From Incurvaria masculella (lineage: Eukaryota; Arthropoda; Insecta; Lepidoptera; Incurvariidae), in the NCBI GenBank assembly GCA_946894095.1, contig OX335646.2, positions 14,750,077 to 14,814,076 on the forward strand: 64,000 nucleotides of DNA. Reading direction: 5' to 3'. Below the pieces are notes generated by a model that did not search any database, was not told where the DNA came from, and worked only from the letters and a program-made list of their open reading frames with translations. A program made the position numbers and the translations under genes. Below, piece by piece: positions 1 through 11,436 of the stretch (its first letter is position 1; each line of letters begins with the position of its first letter).

Positions 1-96
1 ATTCCTTGATAAGTTCAAAATCGAAAACCTGAATACTGAAAAATCACGTTCTAAAAGGTATAACACAAGAAAATATTGTCATCTGAATTTGTTATG

Positions 97-215
97 TACA
101 AACGGCCCCTAGACCCTGGGCATTGGAATTTGACCTTCATACGTTTTCTTTGCAATTGCCAATGCCTACTGTGGTGTTGAGGTTGATGCGCTCCGTACAA
201 ACTAAGATGTATTCG
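97..215. repeat. Short palindromic repeat (GTACA ends)
   Basis: Shares TTTGACC..CATACGTTTTC, TGCCAATG and CTACTGTGG with 42577-42683, in the same order. In the latter copy the two arms (GGCATCACCCTAGACGCC and GGCGCCAAGGGTGATGC) pair with each other, so this is a foldback-type MITE. Confidence 0.55.
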
Positions 216-1484
216 TCTATCCGTCTAATGCGTAATTTTAATTCATAGTGATGTTAAGAAGATATCTGTGGTCGTATGCCACCAACTCTAACAAAATAAT
301 ACATTCTAACAGTAGTAAGCGATGGTTCACTGTAGTCGGTTAATAAAAACTTACCCAAGGGCTGTTTCAATAAGCAGGTCCACGGCAATGCATTTATCTA
401 TCAGGATCGGTTGAGCCAAAAAACACTCTCTAGCGAAAACAATAACAATTGAGACGAGTCTTCATAGCTCAGTCATAAGCGTATTGCCTACAGGTTCCCG
501 AACAGTCTCTAGCAGGTGCCTGACCTTCAAAACACACAAGAAGTCTGTCTGTATGCTCGGAATAATTAGCAGGTGAGCCGTAAGCATCTGTGGGACTATT
601 AATAACTTATTACGAGTATAACTAGAGAAGCGAGGCTTCATTACGAGGATGGTGCTTTCATTTACACCATCGAAACTATATGGATGATTGCAGGCAACCA
701 AATAATATTACTGCGACGTACGTACAACCACATTCATTCCGTGTCTTTGAAATCTTAAAAAAACGCGAATTAACATATTAAAAAGTACACAATTTGAACA
801 ATATGGTCAAAATATTACAACTAATACCTACGACTAACTCCGTCTTTTTGAAATCTAAAAAAAATAAACAAGCAATTGGCTATTTTAATGAAGCTGGATT
901 ATTACGAAATTGAAATAATTGTTTCGGATTGGATAAGGAAAATTAATAAAGTAGATAATTTATAGGTTTTAAATGTCTTCCTAAAAAAATTTAAGGTTAA
1001 TAAAATGTAACGTCCGTCACTCTGTCCACCCTCTGTTGGTTTTGCAAATCCATGATTTTGATGTGGATTTGTAAATCTTTATTCTTTCCGTCGATTGGGG
1101 CTGCTTACTATCATACACACCTGATTGCATTTAGTTCCATAAGGGCGGAAGTGAAACCATATTATATTATTTTTAAAAATAACTACTACTTATTTTGGAA
1201 TTTCAAAACGGTGAAATGTATTGATGTATGTATTTGATATGGAAACCTATAACGGTAAATGTTGGACGCTTATGTCTGTTTTTTATGAAAAAGGTATGAA
1301 TATTTGCCTGATTTGAGAACCCGAAGCACCGGCGGCTTATAGTTTTGTCTTAAAATTATATCTAGACCATCAATCTTTTTTAATTATCGTAATTAGTCGT
1401 GGTTATTTTAAAATAAATTAAAATGTTGTGTTACTTATGTCCTTGTCAAACTTAACGCAATCGGCTCTTAAGCGTGACATTTTC

Positions 1485-1870
1485 AGGTGCCCGACGACGC
1501 CCATGGGCTTTCGAACTTTCTCCTTGGCTGCTATCCTCTCAATGTTCTGTGGCTGCCATAACCACTCCGCCGCCAGGTCCTCTTCACATTTCTGTACTGG
1601 CCCCCAGATTTACTTTGGGGGAAGTCGCTGGACATTTGGTTCATTGCCATGTTGGAGCCAATTGGTTTAGAATAAGTACGGAAGTATAGCGTTAGGAACA
1701 TCATAGTCACGGCGATATATTTGGGTCCCCCCGGTATCCCCACGAGGAATATAAATCGTGGCCGGTTTACTCTGTTCCATATGCAGGTGCAGGTACAGAC
1801 TGGTGAGCAGCCCCCTGATGCACGCCAAGTCACCGCGAAAGGGCGAAGGTCTTGCACCGCTGAATTATCA
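1485..1870. repeat. Unclassified interspersed repeat fragment
   Basis: The segment GGTGCCCGACGACGCCCATG recurs in reverse near 8878-8900 and 15894-15916. Minus-strand reading frames exist but no protein family is recognised. Probably part of an old retroelement. Confidence 0.35.
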
Positions 1871-2306
1871 ATGCAATCAGTTCGGTGAAATATGAGCAAA
1901 TTCGTTGAAAATCCGACTGGTTTTCATTGGATTTTAGAGCCGCGGGCATCTGCTGGTCGTCAAAAACTGGTGTAATATATATAACCAAATAATGTGGCAT
2001 TTTTATCAGATGTTTGCAGAAATAAAGCTAACGATGACTTACACGTTACTACGTGTAAGCTGTTGAAGTGTGGCACGAGCCTATCAATATTGATACACAA
2101 TTGCATTGAGTTAATTAAAATAATGTCTATCAATTCCTATCTATCTATCAATTCCCCTACGGGCGATAACTATTTATTACATGCCCGAAATGTTTTATGA
2201 TCTTTTTTTTATTTTGGGATATATTGTCAAAACGTACGTCTGCATGTTTTTATTCTATTTATTTACCTTTTAGATAGGCTTATAAAAGTTTGTCTTTTTA
2301 TTATTA

Positions 2307-2953
2307 TTAAACGATTTTATTCAGCTTGACCCCGTATATTTGTTTGTTTATTGTTTAAAATCTTGCAACCAATTTTTCAACTACTTACTTCTACTGAGCC
2401 GATTCTTATAAAAATTTACAAACACATTCTGTATTGTGCCGCCAGAGCTCTGTACCATTAGAGTGGCTAAAAACGATACCACTAAACTTGTAAGCCGTGA
2501 TGAGTGCGTATTCCTCTATGTATTTCTATGATATAGCAAGAAAATAACATTCCCTGCAGTGGCGGGATGGTATGAATTATAACATCATACCAATTGACTG
2601 CGGTGGATTAACGATACTCGGAAGGGCAAACACTATATTGCGCTAAATCGCGCATTTGACGTTGCGGAATTACCTAGTTTCGTTTTCAACTGAGCTCCGA
2701 GGGACTTAAGGAATACCTCTTAGATTTTAAGAAAAGTGCAATTATGAAAGTTTTAAAATATCTCGTAGTTTTGTGTTTCCGAATATACATATATTTCTTT
2801 TTAATCCTGAAATTTTGTATTTTCCGCAGCATTGTCCGCAATCATAATAATATATCAACCTAATTGATATCGACACCAAAGTCGATTTGGCTATAAATAA
2901 AACAAAAAATAAACAAACAAATATACGGGGTCAAGCTAAATTAAACCGTTTAA
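2307..2953. mobile_element. 0.65-kb TIR element flanked by TTAA
   Basis: Ends form long inverted repeats: AGCTTGACCCCGTATATTTG at 2323 and its reverse complement ending at 2937, extended on both sides with few mismatches (about 46 bp in all). TTAA borders both outer ends, as in piggyBac-type insertions. No coding capacity is visible, so it is called a MITE. Confidence 0.65.
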
Positions 2954-3837
2954 AAATCAAATGAACTTAATATACTTTACTAAGAAAAATATCAGATAAT
3001 TGACGTTCACCGCAACCGAAGCTGTTAACGTTTCAATCCACGATAGGAACCACGGATATCTCTCATATCTTCAGTATGGTGCCGTTGTTATTCATTATGG
3101 CATACTCACCTCCCGACGCACATAATGCACCTCTCCATTACATTTCTACGCGGATGGATCCGGATTGCACCCCTATGATAGAAAAAAATCGAATGACTTA
3201 ATATCAAGCGAGTCATAAACAACAACGTAGGACACGTGACAGGCCTTTTGTCACGCGAGCGAAGCATAGGGTCGGCGCGGACTGAGCTGCAAACCAGTTC
3301 CCGTTTTAGTGGATTATGAATGAGAGTTGAATTTTAGTTTGGCACGAACAGAAACAATAAATTATTTAAACTGAAAGGCACGGCCACTGCGGGTCAAGAT
3401 TTAATGCCAAAGCGGCCTAGATACGCCAGGCGTTCACACAACCATGCTATTTCACATAAAGTGTCTGCTTTATGAGCTGAATCTTCTCTATTTAGCATTC
3501 AGCGGTGAATTTATATTTATTTTAGGAAATACTGGAGTAGGAGTTGGGGTGCTCAAACTAATTTATTTTGTGTTGTATCTTTTACTGTAAAGTCTGCTTT
3601 GATTACAGTAGCGCCGGGACTGGCATTTAATGCCAGAGTTTTTTTTATTGACGTAGGGTTTAATTTAATAATTTATTTAGGAAAAAAAGGTCACGAACAA
3701 TAAAAACAAAAATATTTCAAATCATTGAATGTATACAGCTTGTATTCAAACTGTGGAAAGTAAAACACAACAAAAAAAGTCATGGCTTCAAATCACTTCA
3801 CGTTCACGCATCACTTTTCGTTAGACAAGTTATTTAT

Positions 3838-4077
3838 TTTGTTACCAATGCGAACTGTTGGAATCCATGTATAACTGTATGTCCACTTTCCCTTCTAGGC
3901 CCGCTCGTATTGATACTATTGCATTAGATGAAACGATGGTTCGTGTTGTCTATTCCTTTCAATGCATTTGTGCTTATAAAGAGAACCTAACCTAACCTAA
4001 CCTAATCCCTGGGGAAATGCGGTCTATTGGGCTAACATCAATGTCGGTTGATTAGTCATCCATGTCCACTCACAAAA
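3838..4077 (+). repeat. SINE body with (CCTAA)n expansion (copies at 3838 and 10854)
   Basis: Shares the body of the SINE family (GTTGGAATCCATGTATAACT, GATGAAACGATGG, GTGCTTATAAAG, GGGCTAACAT, ATCCATGTCCACTCAC and an A tail). Where other copies read GGCACCTAATTCCC, this one has four CCTAA units. The second copy of the 7-kb unit repeats it. Confidence 0.65.
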
Positions 4078-4210
4078 AAATAGAGACGTAATTTTTGCGA
4101 ATGCAAACAAATCTTGCGTAAATCATAAAAAATATTTGTTTATTTTTTACGCATATTTCATGCATATTCCTTCCTTACCTCGTCGAAGCAGTCTTCTGTT
4201 TATTTTTCAG

Positions 4211-4420
4211 AAACCTTTGCCGCGACACCTGCAGCGCCCGGGGCGCGGGAGGAGCGACGTCGAGTGTCTGCCCGTGACGTCATCATTAACCCAGCGCGCT
4301 GCGCGGTTAATTGTCTGGAGAGCCGGGGAGCGTGTGCTGCTTCCCGCTGGAGCGGCGGAAATGTCGATTCAATCTAAGGCGGAGGTCGAACGAGTGTGGT
4401 ATATGTTTGGAAAAAATCAA
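4211..4420 (+). other. CpG-rich exon-like segment (copy 1)
   Basis: A strongly GC- and CpG-rich block preceded by TTTATTTTTCAG and followed by GTAAGA. Near its end an ATG opens MSIQSKAEVERVWYMFGKNQ with the donor right after CAA (phase 0). It looks like a leader exon with the start of a coding region, but the product is not recognised and it lies inside repeat-laden DNA. Confidence 0.35.
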
Positions 4421-4447
4421 GTAAGAGCGGTAGTACTCATTAATTTA

Positions 4448-4702
4448 TTAGGGTTCCATACCCAAAGGGTGAAAACGGAACCGTATTAATAAGCCTCCGC
4501 TGTCCGTCCTTCCGTCTGTCACAGGGCTGTATCTCATGAACCGTAATATGTAGGCAGCTGAAATTTTCACAGAGTGTATATTAATTTTGCCGCTCTAACA
4601 ACAAAGAGGCAAATTAAAAATTAAAGGGGGCCCCATACAAAAAAACCTTATTTTTTTGTGTTAAATCTTGTACGATGGTACGAAACCCTTCGTGTGCCGG
4701 TT
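4448..4702. repeat. GGTTCCGT-family repeat (copies at 4448 and 11464)
   Basis: Runs from GGGTTCCATACCCAAAGGGT through TCCGTCC.., GGGCTGTATCTCATGAACCG and AATTTTCACAGAGTGT to ACCCTTCGTGTGCCGG. A short stretch before the final CCGG is missing relative to other copies. Confidence 0.6.
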
Positions 4703-6179
4703 TATATTACTTGATCTCCGGGATACTTATATTACTTACCGCGGATTTCTCATTGATTAATTTTTCTTGTCCAACGTTTTCTGCTAGCCACTTCTTATAT
4801 TAGCATTGAGTCCCATTGAAGTCCTAGTACTTCATTCCGTAGATTTCTACCCCGACTGAGAATAGGGCAAGTGTTTTTTAAATGGCTGAACAGATTTCCA
4901 TTAAACATGGCACTAACATTACCGTATCGTGCAGACAGATGTTAGACGGTAGACAGACACACACAGAGAGAACGACTAATACTCCAAACCTAAAACAACC
5001 CTCTCTTTGCGTCGCGGGTTCGATATTTCTAAGTTCATATCATAAATAATATCTGTCAACTGATGCTGAAAATGGCGGCTTCTGGTTGAATTGTGAATAT
5101 TCATAGACACACAAGAATACAATAGTTGTTTTTCATTACTATATCCATTGGAATATACATGGCATGTACTCGCATCACGCAGCTGGCGGGCGTGCGAAAG
5201 CTAGGCAGGATATAGGCTTTATCTCGACGAGATTTCAGCACAATCCTCTCGAGGCCTTATCCTTTGATCTCGAGCCACACTATTATTGCATGCTGCCATA
5301 TACAGATGGACAAACCATGTCAATTTGTACTGGTTTTATAATAACATGTATTATGCGTAGATAATTTCGATTTTTGTGATAACTTGCAAAAGTTTGTGTG
5401 GGAAGATATTCTATTATTAAAAATGATTTTTCCCGGGAAACAAGTACTAGGGCTTAAAGAAAAGCGCGACCGGGTGTTTGTGGTATCAAGAGATACGTTA
5501 CTGAAAGAGCTACAATATTGCAACCAATTATTTATGGAACGTGTTTAGTAAATACATTTATTATTAATTTTACAAAACGCCAATTTCTTGCCGTGTCTTT
5601 TAGGACTTTTTTCTCGAAAATTTTTCAAATTTCTCGAAAATGAAAAGATATATCAAAATAAATTTAAAATGAGATTCTGGAAAAATTTGAGATTTTCTTG
5701 TTTCGATAGGATTATAAAATCCCTTTTCAAAGATACCTTTCACATATTTTACATTATCGAGACGATATAGGCTTTGTTATAAATTAAACTAAAATTGTTA
5801 TGAAAAAAACAATTCTGACTTAGTTCCTATAAAAAAAACAAATACCAAATTGGTTATAAATCTTCATGGAACAAGCTAAGCCTAGTCTAAGAGCCTTTTT
5901 CACCTAATGATGATTAGCTTAATCGCCTAGCAACTTTCAATAAATACCAGTACAAAATAATCAGCAAGATACCTATTTCGAATTTTCAGACCTTATAAAT
6001 TAGAAACCAAACACAATTTTGCCATGCCAATGCATCACCACATCAAGCAACTACCAATGTAGTTGTATTAAATAATGCTGTTTTGAGTATAATTTTGGTA
6101 ATCCGACAAGAAACATGCGCATGGTCTTCTTTCCGCTTTTGTATGGGGAGTTGAGCGGGAAGTAATCATCACAAGATGA

Positions 6180-6440
6180 ACGTTACAGACGCAGGATGTC
6201 GATGGGAGCTGCGAGATATCCCGGACAAGCTGTACCCGCTCGGTGAGCGACTAGCGGGCCGGCCGGCGGCCATTATTCCGCGCACGTCGCGTGTGTCGCG
6301 AGATACGAGGATGGAGTGCAGTGGGAGCCCATCCCCGGCGCTGAGATATGTGACGCGTACACGCAGCATCCCTCTCTCGCATCGACCTGCCTCGCTCCGC
6401 ACGCCACCCGCTACCATGCCTCCGTCCACTCAAGGGGCCA
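6180..6440 (+). other. Second CpG-rich block in the 7-kb unit (repeated at 13196-13456)
   Basis: GC-rich island containing a possible 54-nt phase-0 exon at 6189-6242 (acceptor CGTTACAG, donor GTGAGC; 18 open codons TQDVDGSCEISRTSCTRS). No gene is recognised. Confidence 0.3.
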
Positions 6441-6579
6441 ATTCTAGAAACTACGAGTTGATGAATTGGGAGTGTTGTCAGAAAAGAAATTAATTTTGAT
6501 ATTAGTTTGGTATTCTGATAATCAATCGTAGGGTCTAACGGAATATGTGGTACGAAATGTGTGTGTATTCCGTATAAAA

Positions 6580-6991
6580 ACGAATTAGCCCAAGACGTGA
6601 GCCTCCAGGGTTGTCACGGTTAGATGGGAAACGACCTGACGGTATGACTCTCGTTCCATGGAAGCGGGGAAAGGCTTTGGTGTGGGATGCCACATGCGTC
6701 GACACATTAGCACCCAGTCACGTATGTGTCTCCTCGCGCTCAGCTGGTTCTGCGGCAGCCACTGCAGCATCAAATAAGATAAAAACATATGATTCCCTGT
6801 TACCCCAATTCGAATTCTTGCCTTTTGCAGTGGAAACTTTAGGAGCATGGTCAAACGAAGCTTTGAAATTTGCAGACTGTCTAGGTAAACTGTGGACGGA
6901 AGCTTCAGGTGACTTACGCTCAAAAGCTTTCTTTATTCGCAGCATAAGCCTAGAGCTCCAAAGGGGTAACGCAATAAGTGTCTTCAGCTGA
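6580..6991 (+). pseudogene. 3' fragment of REL-type retrotransposon ORF (copy 1)
   Basis: Plus-strand [20 protein letters not shown], then [18 protein letters not shown] and [20 protein letters not shown]. It matches the endonuclease tail of the element at 51440-54500 with no frame break, ending at a TGA after SVFS. 5'-truncated: an in-frame stop lies just upstream. Confidence 0.75.
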
Positions 6992-7473
6992 CTTTGAAGA
7001 ACTTTTTTATTTATGATTACTGTTGGTTAGGGTTAAGTAGAATTATCATATTATTTTGATTTTTTCATATGTATCTGTTTCTTGTTGTGTATTTGCATGT
7101 GTTCTCAAACCATTGAAACTCAAACATGGGCCGATTGATGACACATTATGCAGACAAGATTTGACACAGGACATAGAGGAGGTCCCTTATTCATTTATCT
7201 ATGACTTTTTGACCTGGTAACTGTATTTACACACATACTAAAATTATAAGATCGGCTTGAATCGATGAAGGCATTAAAAAAACTTTAGCCACTGACTCAT
7301 TGCTTTTGGCACTTTATTCATGCTATATCATACAACTTAGATTCATTATCAGCGTATACAGGTTGAATTTTTCAAGTGGGACTTCAGGGCCAAACCCGAA
7401 ACTAGGAGTAATAGAGAAAAACACTCAAAGGAATAATGAGACCGATTTTGATAAAAGCCCAAGAATTGTATTA

Positions 7474-10400
7474 GGGTAGATATGCTACTTTTCGGCCAGT
7501 TAGCGGAGTTGCAAGATTTGAAATTCAAAAAACCATGAAAAATGTTGCCTATAATGATTTATTATTTTATATTTAGGACCTGTATTCTATCTAGATTCTA
7601 TAAAAAAAATATGTTGTACTCTATTAACATAATTATATTTTTAAAAAAAAGTTTGAATCAAAAATGGCAATTTTACCACTTATCGGCCATCTTAATTTAG
7701 TATACGGCCGCCCGTCGGCCAGATATCGGCCGCTAAATTATTAGGCGATTTCTTGTAGGACAGATAATTTACTGCGTCGAAACGAAATTTGATTCTATTT
7801 TACAGGGTGTTTATTTTGGGCCGTACTTATATTAGGCAACTAAAGAGCTGATTTCTTAAGTTTTTCTAAAATATATTCAACATTCAAAGCCACAAATTCA
7901 AATTTATTCCATTTTGATTATTACCTTTTGTAAACAATTTTTGCGCTTGTTTCGTTTTTGCTGCTTTAATTTTATTAGTTTCTTCTATTATTTTCATTTT
8001 TTCCAGTTTTAGTTACCTTATTCCCTCTATCTTCTCTGACTTTTATTGGTCCTTTTCGGATTGATTTTTTCTCTATTCAGCAGATGAAATAGATGATGTC
8101 ATTCTTTTTTTAGTGTGCCAGAACTTTATTTTTCTTTATAAATGTGATCAGGAAACATTATATGCTTTCTATAATTCCGATTTTTGCCTCTTGGAGGGGT
8201 TTAATAGTCTCAGTATTATTATTGAATGAATGAATGAATAAATTCTTTATTGTCCATAAACAAAAATACAATTACAGAGAAAACGTACAGCAAAACAACA
8301 ATATTGAACAAAGGCGGACTTATTATTATTAGATAATGAAACTTTTTAAAATCTTACGATCTGAGAATTAATCAGTTTAGAAGCGATTGAAGAAGGACTT
8401 GCATGGCCAGTAATATGCTGTGTGAAAGTAGATGCGGGTGTGAGATCGTAAGTCAGCGCTGATGGTGCAGGTTGGTAAATAGCGGGATTGTGCGGTGCTG
8501 AAGATTCTGGTGTAAGGACTGCAGAATGGGAATTAATCAGTTTTTCGATTCTAAGAGCACTAGCTGAAGCGGCGATGTCTTCAAGTGCATGTAATTTGAT
8601 TTGGAAGATTTGGGGGTGAGAGCGTAAGTCAATTCTGAAGGTGCAGGCTTGTAAGCAGGCTGATTGTGTGGTGCTGACAATTTTGGTTTTGGGATTGCAG
8701 GCTGAAAATTAATCTGTTTCGAAGCGATTGTAGGATTTGGTGGTGATGAGAACTCGGGCCTAAGGATTGCACACTCGTAATAAATCGGTTTCGGAGCGAA
8801 ATCGGTTTCGGTTTTGGTGTGAAAAAACGCATGGCCTGCAGGCATGGTTTTCGCAGGCCCCCTGAATGTTCGAAAACCCATGGGCGTCGTCGGGCACCTT
8901 TAGGTTCAGGCGGTCGCCATATGCCGCACTTAAGATAAAAAAAATATTGTAGGAGCACTAGCTGGAGCGGTGATGTCTTTAACTATATGCAACGTAGATA
9001 CGGTGGGTTCAGAATTCAGTATAGATGGTTCAGATTGGTAAGTGTCCGTATTGCTTGGTTCAAAAGGTTCTGATTTAGTCAATAGCTGCCTACACCATAT
9101 TAAGACCGTGTCAGTATGTGTGTAAATTATTGCTGGCATCCAGGTGAAGTTTGTTGCTTGGCACCGACGCCTGATGGTCTTGAAAAGTATGCTGTCCGAC
9201 GCGGAATCTAAGTATTCTTGAGTGGGTCCTGTCAAGTTTGTTGAATTAATTTGGTTTATAGTTGATATATCGACTTCTTTTAATGATTGCTTTACTTTTT
9301 TAAATTCTGCACCAATCAGAAGTGGATGCCAAATATTCTACCCAATAAAGCGCAAAAGGTATGACATAACTGGATCAGAATGGATCGAATTCCTTCGCAT
9401 ATATTCTCACATCTTACGTCGGTTACCCCCCTGAACTTTATATTGGAAAATTTCAGGTAGGGAGCACCCAAAATCGTATGAATAGATGTAGGTATTTAGG
9501 GAGCAAAAAAAGTATTCAGTGATCGTCTCTGTCTACCCCTCTAGGGAAACGGCGTGATGATATTTATGGATGATTACGATATAAATAGAACATGGATAGA
9601 CATGCAATGCGGCATGCATTAAAATAAAATGTGATTGTAAAGTGGCTTGTTTTCATATTTTTTGTTTAATTAACACATGAATAAACAGCGCTAAGCAAAA
9701 TACATCGGCCGAAAATTGCACGATAGCAGTTAGTTTTTGGCCATGGAATGTTGATACAAAAATAAAAGGTGGCCGATAATTACGAATACCAAGCAGCTAT
9801 CGGCCACCATCATTTCCATACAATATGTAACGGCCGGTAATTAAACAAGACTGTCAGATTCCGGCCACACATTTTTGCAATCATTATATTTTAATCAATT
9901 TGTCCACTTTTCGGTGGCCGTAAACTAAATAGCAAGTTCAATTCATTAAATACATTCCCTATAAAATTTCGAATAATACAAAAAAAGTCTAAATACGTTA
10001 ATTTCTTAACAAATAGTGTGACGAACAAACGCCTAGCTACCGGCCGGTCGGCCGAAAACTAAATGATTGAAGTTTATTCGTGCCAGTTCGCGGCCACCAC
10101 TTTTTTCGGTCAAAACACCCAAAAATATCACTTTTTTCTTGGTCAATGCCCTTTTCCATCATAAAATGTTATTATAATATCAAGGTTTTAAGAGAGAAAA
10201 ACAAATAATTACGAAAAACTTGCGATCGAAGTGGTCCATGCGTTTTGTTTTTTCCTTACCCGATGGACCTGTTTCACTCACTGCGGCCGCCGGGTCGCAG
10301 AAAAAAAAATCTTAGGGATAAACCGTTCCACCTGCTTCTACGATTTTGACACAACCGATTGGTTGAATTGTTAGGTACCAATGTCCGTACGTCTGTGTTA

Positions 10401-10486
10401 GTTAGCTTTTGTATGTTCCTTATTCCATCGCATTTATGATGGCGTGGCCGATAAGTGGCAGTGGCCGAAAAGTAGCATATCTACCC
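7474..10486. mobile_element. 3.0-kb TIR DNA element with CGGCC-rich ends (copy 1)
   Basis: Ends are 25-bp perfect inverted repeats starting GGGTAGATATGCTACTTTTC, with TA on both outer sides. The motif CGGCC/GGCCG recurs many times in both subterminal zones (for example 7495, 7684, 7711, 7726; 9708, 9829, 9863, 10038, 10091, 10443). No transposase motif is recognised, so it is probably non-autonomous. Internal minus-strand frames (8537-8881, 8930-9341) encode Pro/Ser-rich, internally repeated sequence of unknown origin. Confidence 0.75.
8350..9341 (-). other. Unrecognised Pro-rich reading frames inside the TIR element
   Basis: Two open minus-strand stretches. 9341-8932 is open without a stop for about 136 codons (WHPLLIGAEFKKVKQSLKEV, TGPTQEYLDSASD). 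8881-8537 (QPAIPKPKLSAPHNQPAYKP) and the sequence below it contain a repeated unit of the type SAPHNP..YQPAPS.LTY.LTP..SS and ASPSSIASKLIN. No known domain is recognised; it could be a captured host fragment or element-specific. The same sequence recurs 7016 bp later. Confidence 0.4.
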
Positions 10487-11226
10487 TATATTGTATTGTT
10501 TATTCATCATCCATAGACAGTACACTGCAGATTTGTCATATTTTAACATTGGCTAGTACAGCAAAACAAAACATAGGGAAGAAGAACTGGCAAGGCTTAG
10601 TCTAAATTTACAAAAGTGTTTGTAATTTTTTTTCCAAAAAGATAGTTAAAACACTAAATTAACATGAATTCTATGAAGAGACCAATCGGGTCTAGGCGCA
10701 GCATATGTTGAATTTATGTTAATCAGCATACATTAAATCATTGAATGTATACAGCTTGTATTCAAACTGTGGAAAGTAAAACACAACAAAAAAAGTCATG
10801 GCTTCAAATCACTTCACGTTCACGCATCACTTTTCGTTAGACAAGTTATTTATTTTGTTACCAATGCGAACTGTTGGAATCCATGTATAACTGTATGTCC
10901 ACTTTCCCTTCTAGGCCCGCTCGTATTGATACTATTGCATTAGATGAAACGATGGTTCGTGTTGTCTATTCCTTTCAATGCATTTGTGCTTATAAAGAGA
11001 ACCTAACCTAACCTAACCTAATCCCTGGGGAAATGCGGTCTATTGGGCTAACATCAATGTCGGTTGATTAGTCATCCATGTCCACTCACAAAAAAATAGA
11101 GACGTAATTTTTGCGAATGCAAACAAATCTTGCGTAAATCATAAAAAATATTTGTTTATTTTTTACGCATATTTCATGCATATTCCTTCCTTACCTCGTC
11201 GAAGCAGTCTTCTGTTTATTTTTCAG

Positions 11227-11436
11227 AAACCTTTGCCGCGACACCTGCAGCGCCCGGGGCGCGGGAGGAGCGACGTCGAGTGTCTGCCCGTGACGTCATC
11301 ATTAACCCAGCGCGCTGCGCGGTTAATTGTCTGGAGAGCCGGGGAGCGTGTGCTGCTTCCCGCTGGAGCGGCGGAAATGTCGATTCAATCTAAGGCGGAG
11401 GTCGAACGAGTGTGGTATATGTTTGGAAAAAATCAA
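11227..11436 (+). other. CpG-rich exon-like segment (copy 2)
   Basis: Identical copy of the 4211-4420 segment, duplicated with the 7016-bp unit. Confidence 0.35.

Larger units (their letters stand above)
3719..10734. repeat. 7016-bp tandem duplication, first copy
   Basis: Every feature here recurs exactly 7016 bp downstream. Comparison by eye found one substitution (5747 T versus 12763 G). The junctions carry the 5-base string AAATC at 3719, 10735 and 17751, consistent with microhomology or a short target duplication. Contents: SINE fragment, CpG-rich exon-like stretch, GGTTCCGT repeat, MITE pieces, retrotransposon 3' end, and a 3.0-kb TIR element. Confidence 0.95.

Noticed and set aside
1531..1899. 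122-codon minus-strand frame as a host gene
   Set aside because: Overlaps repeats found elsewhere, no domain, no splice context.
6176..6493. 105-codon plus-strand frame and its antisense partners
   Set aside because: Arise from high CpG content; frames on both strands are open, and no protein family is recognised.
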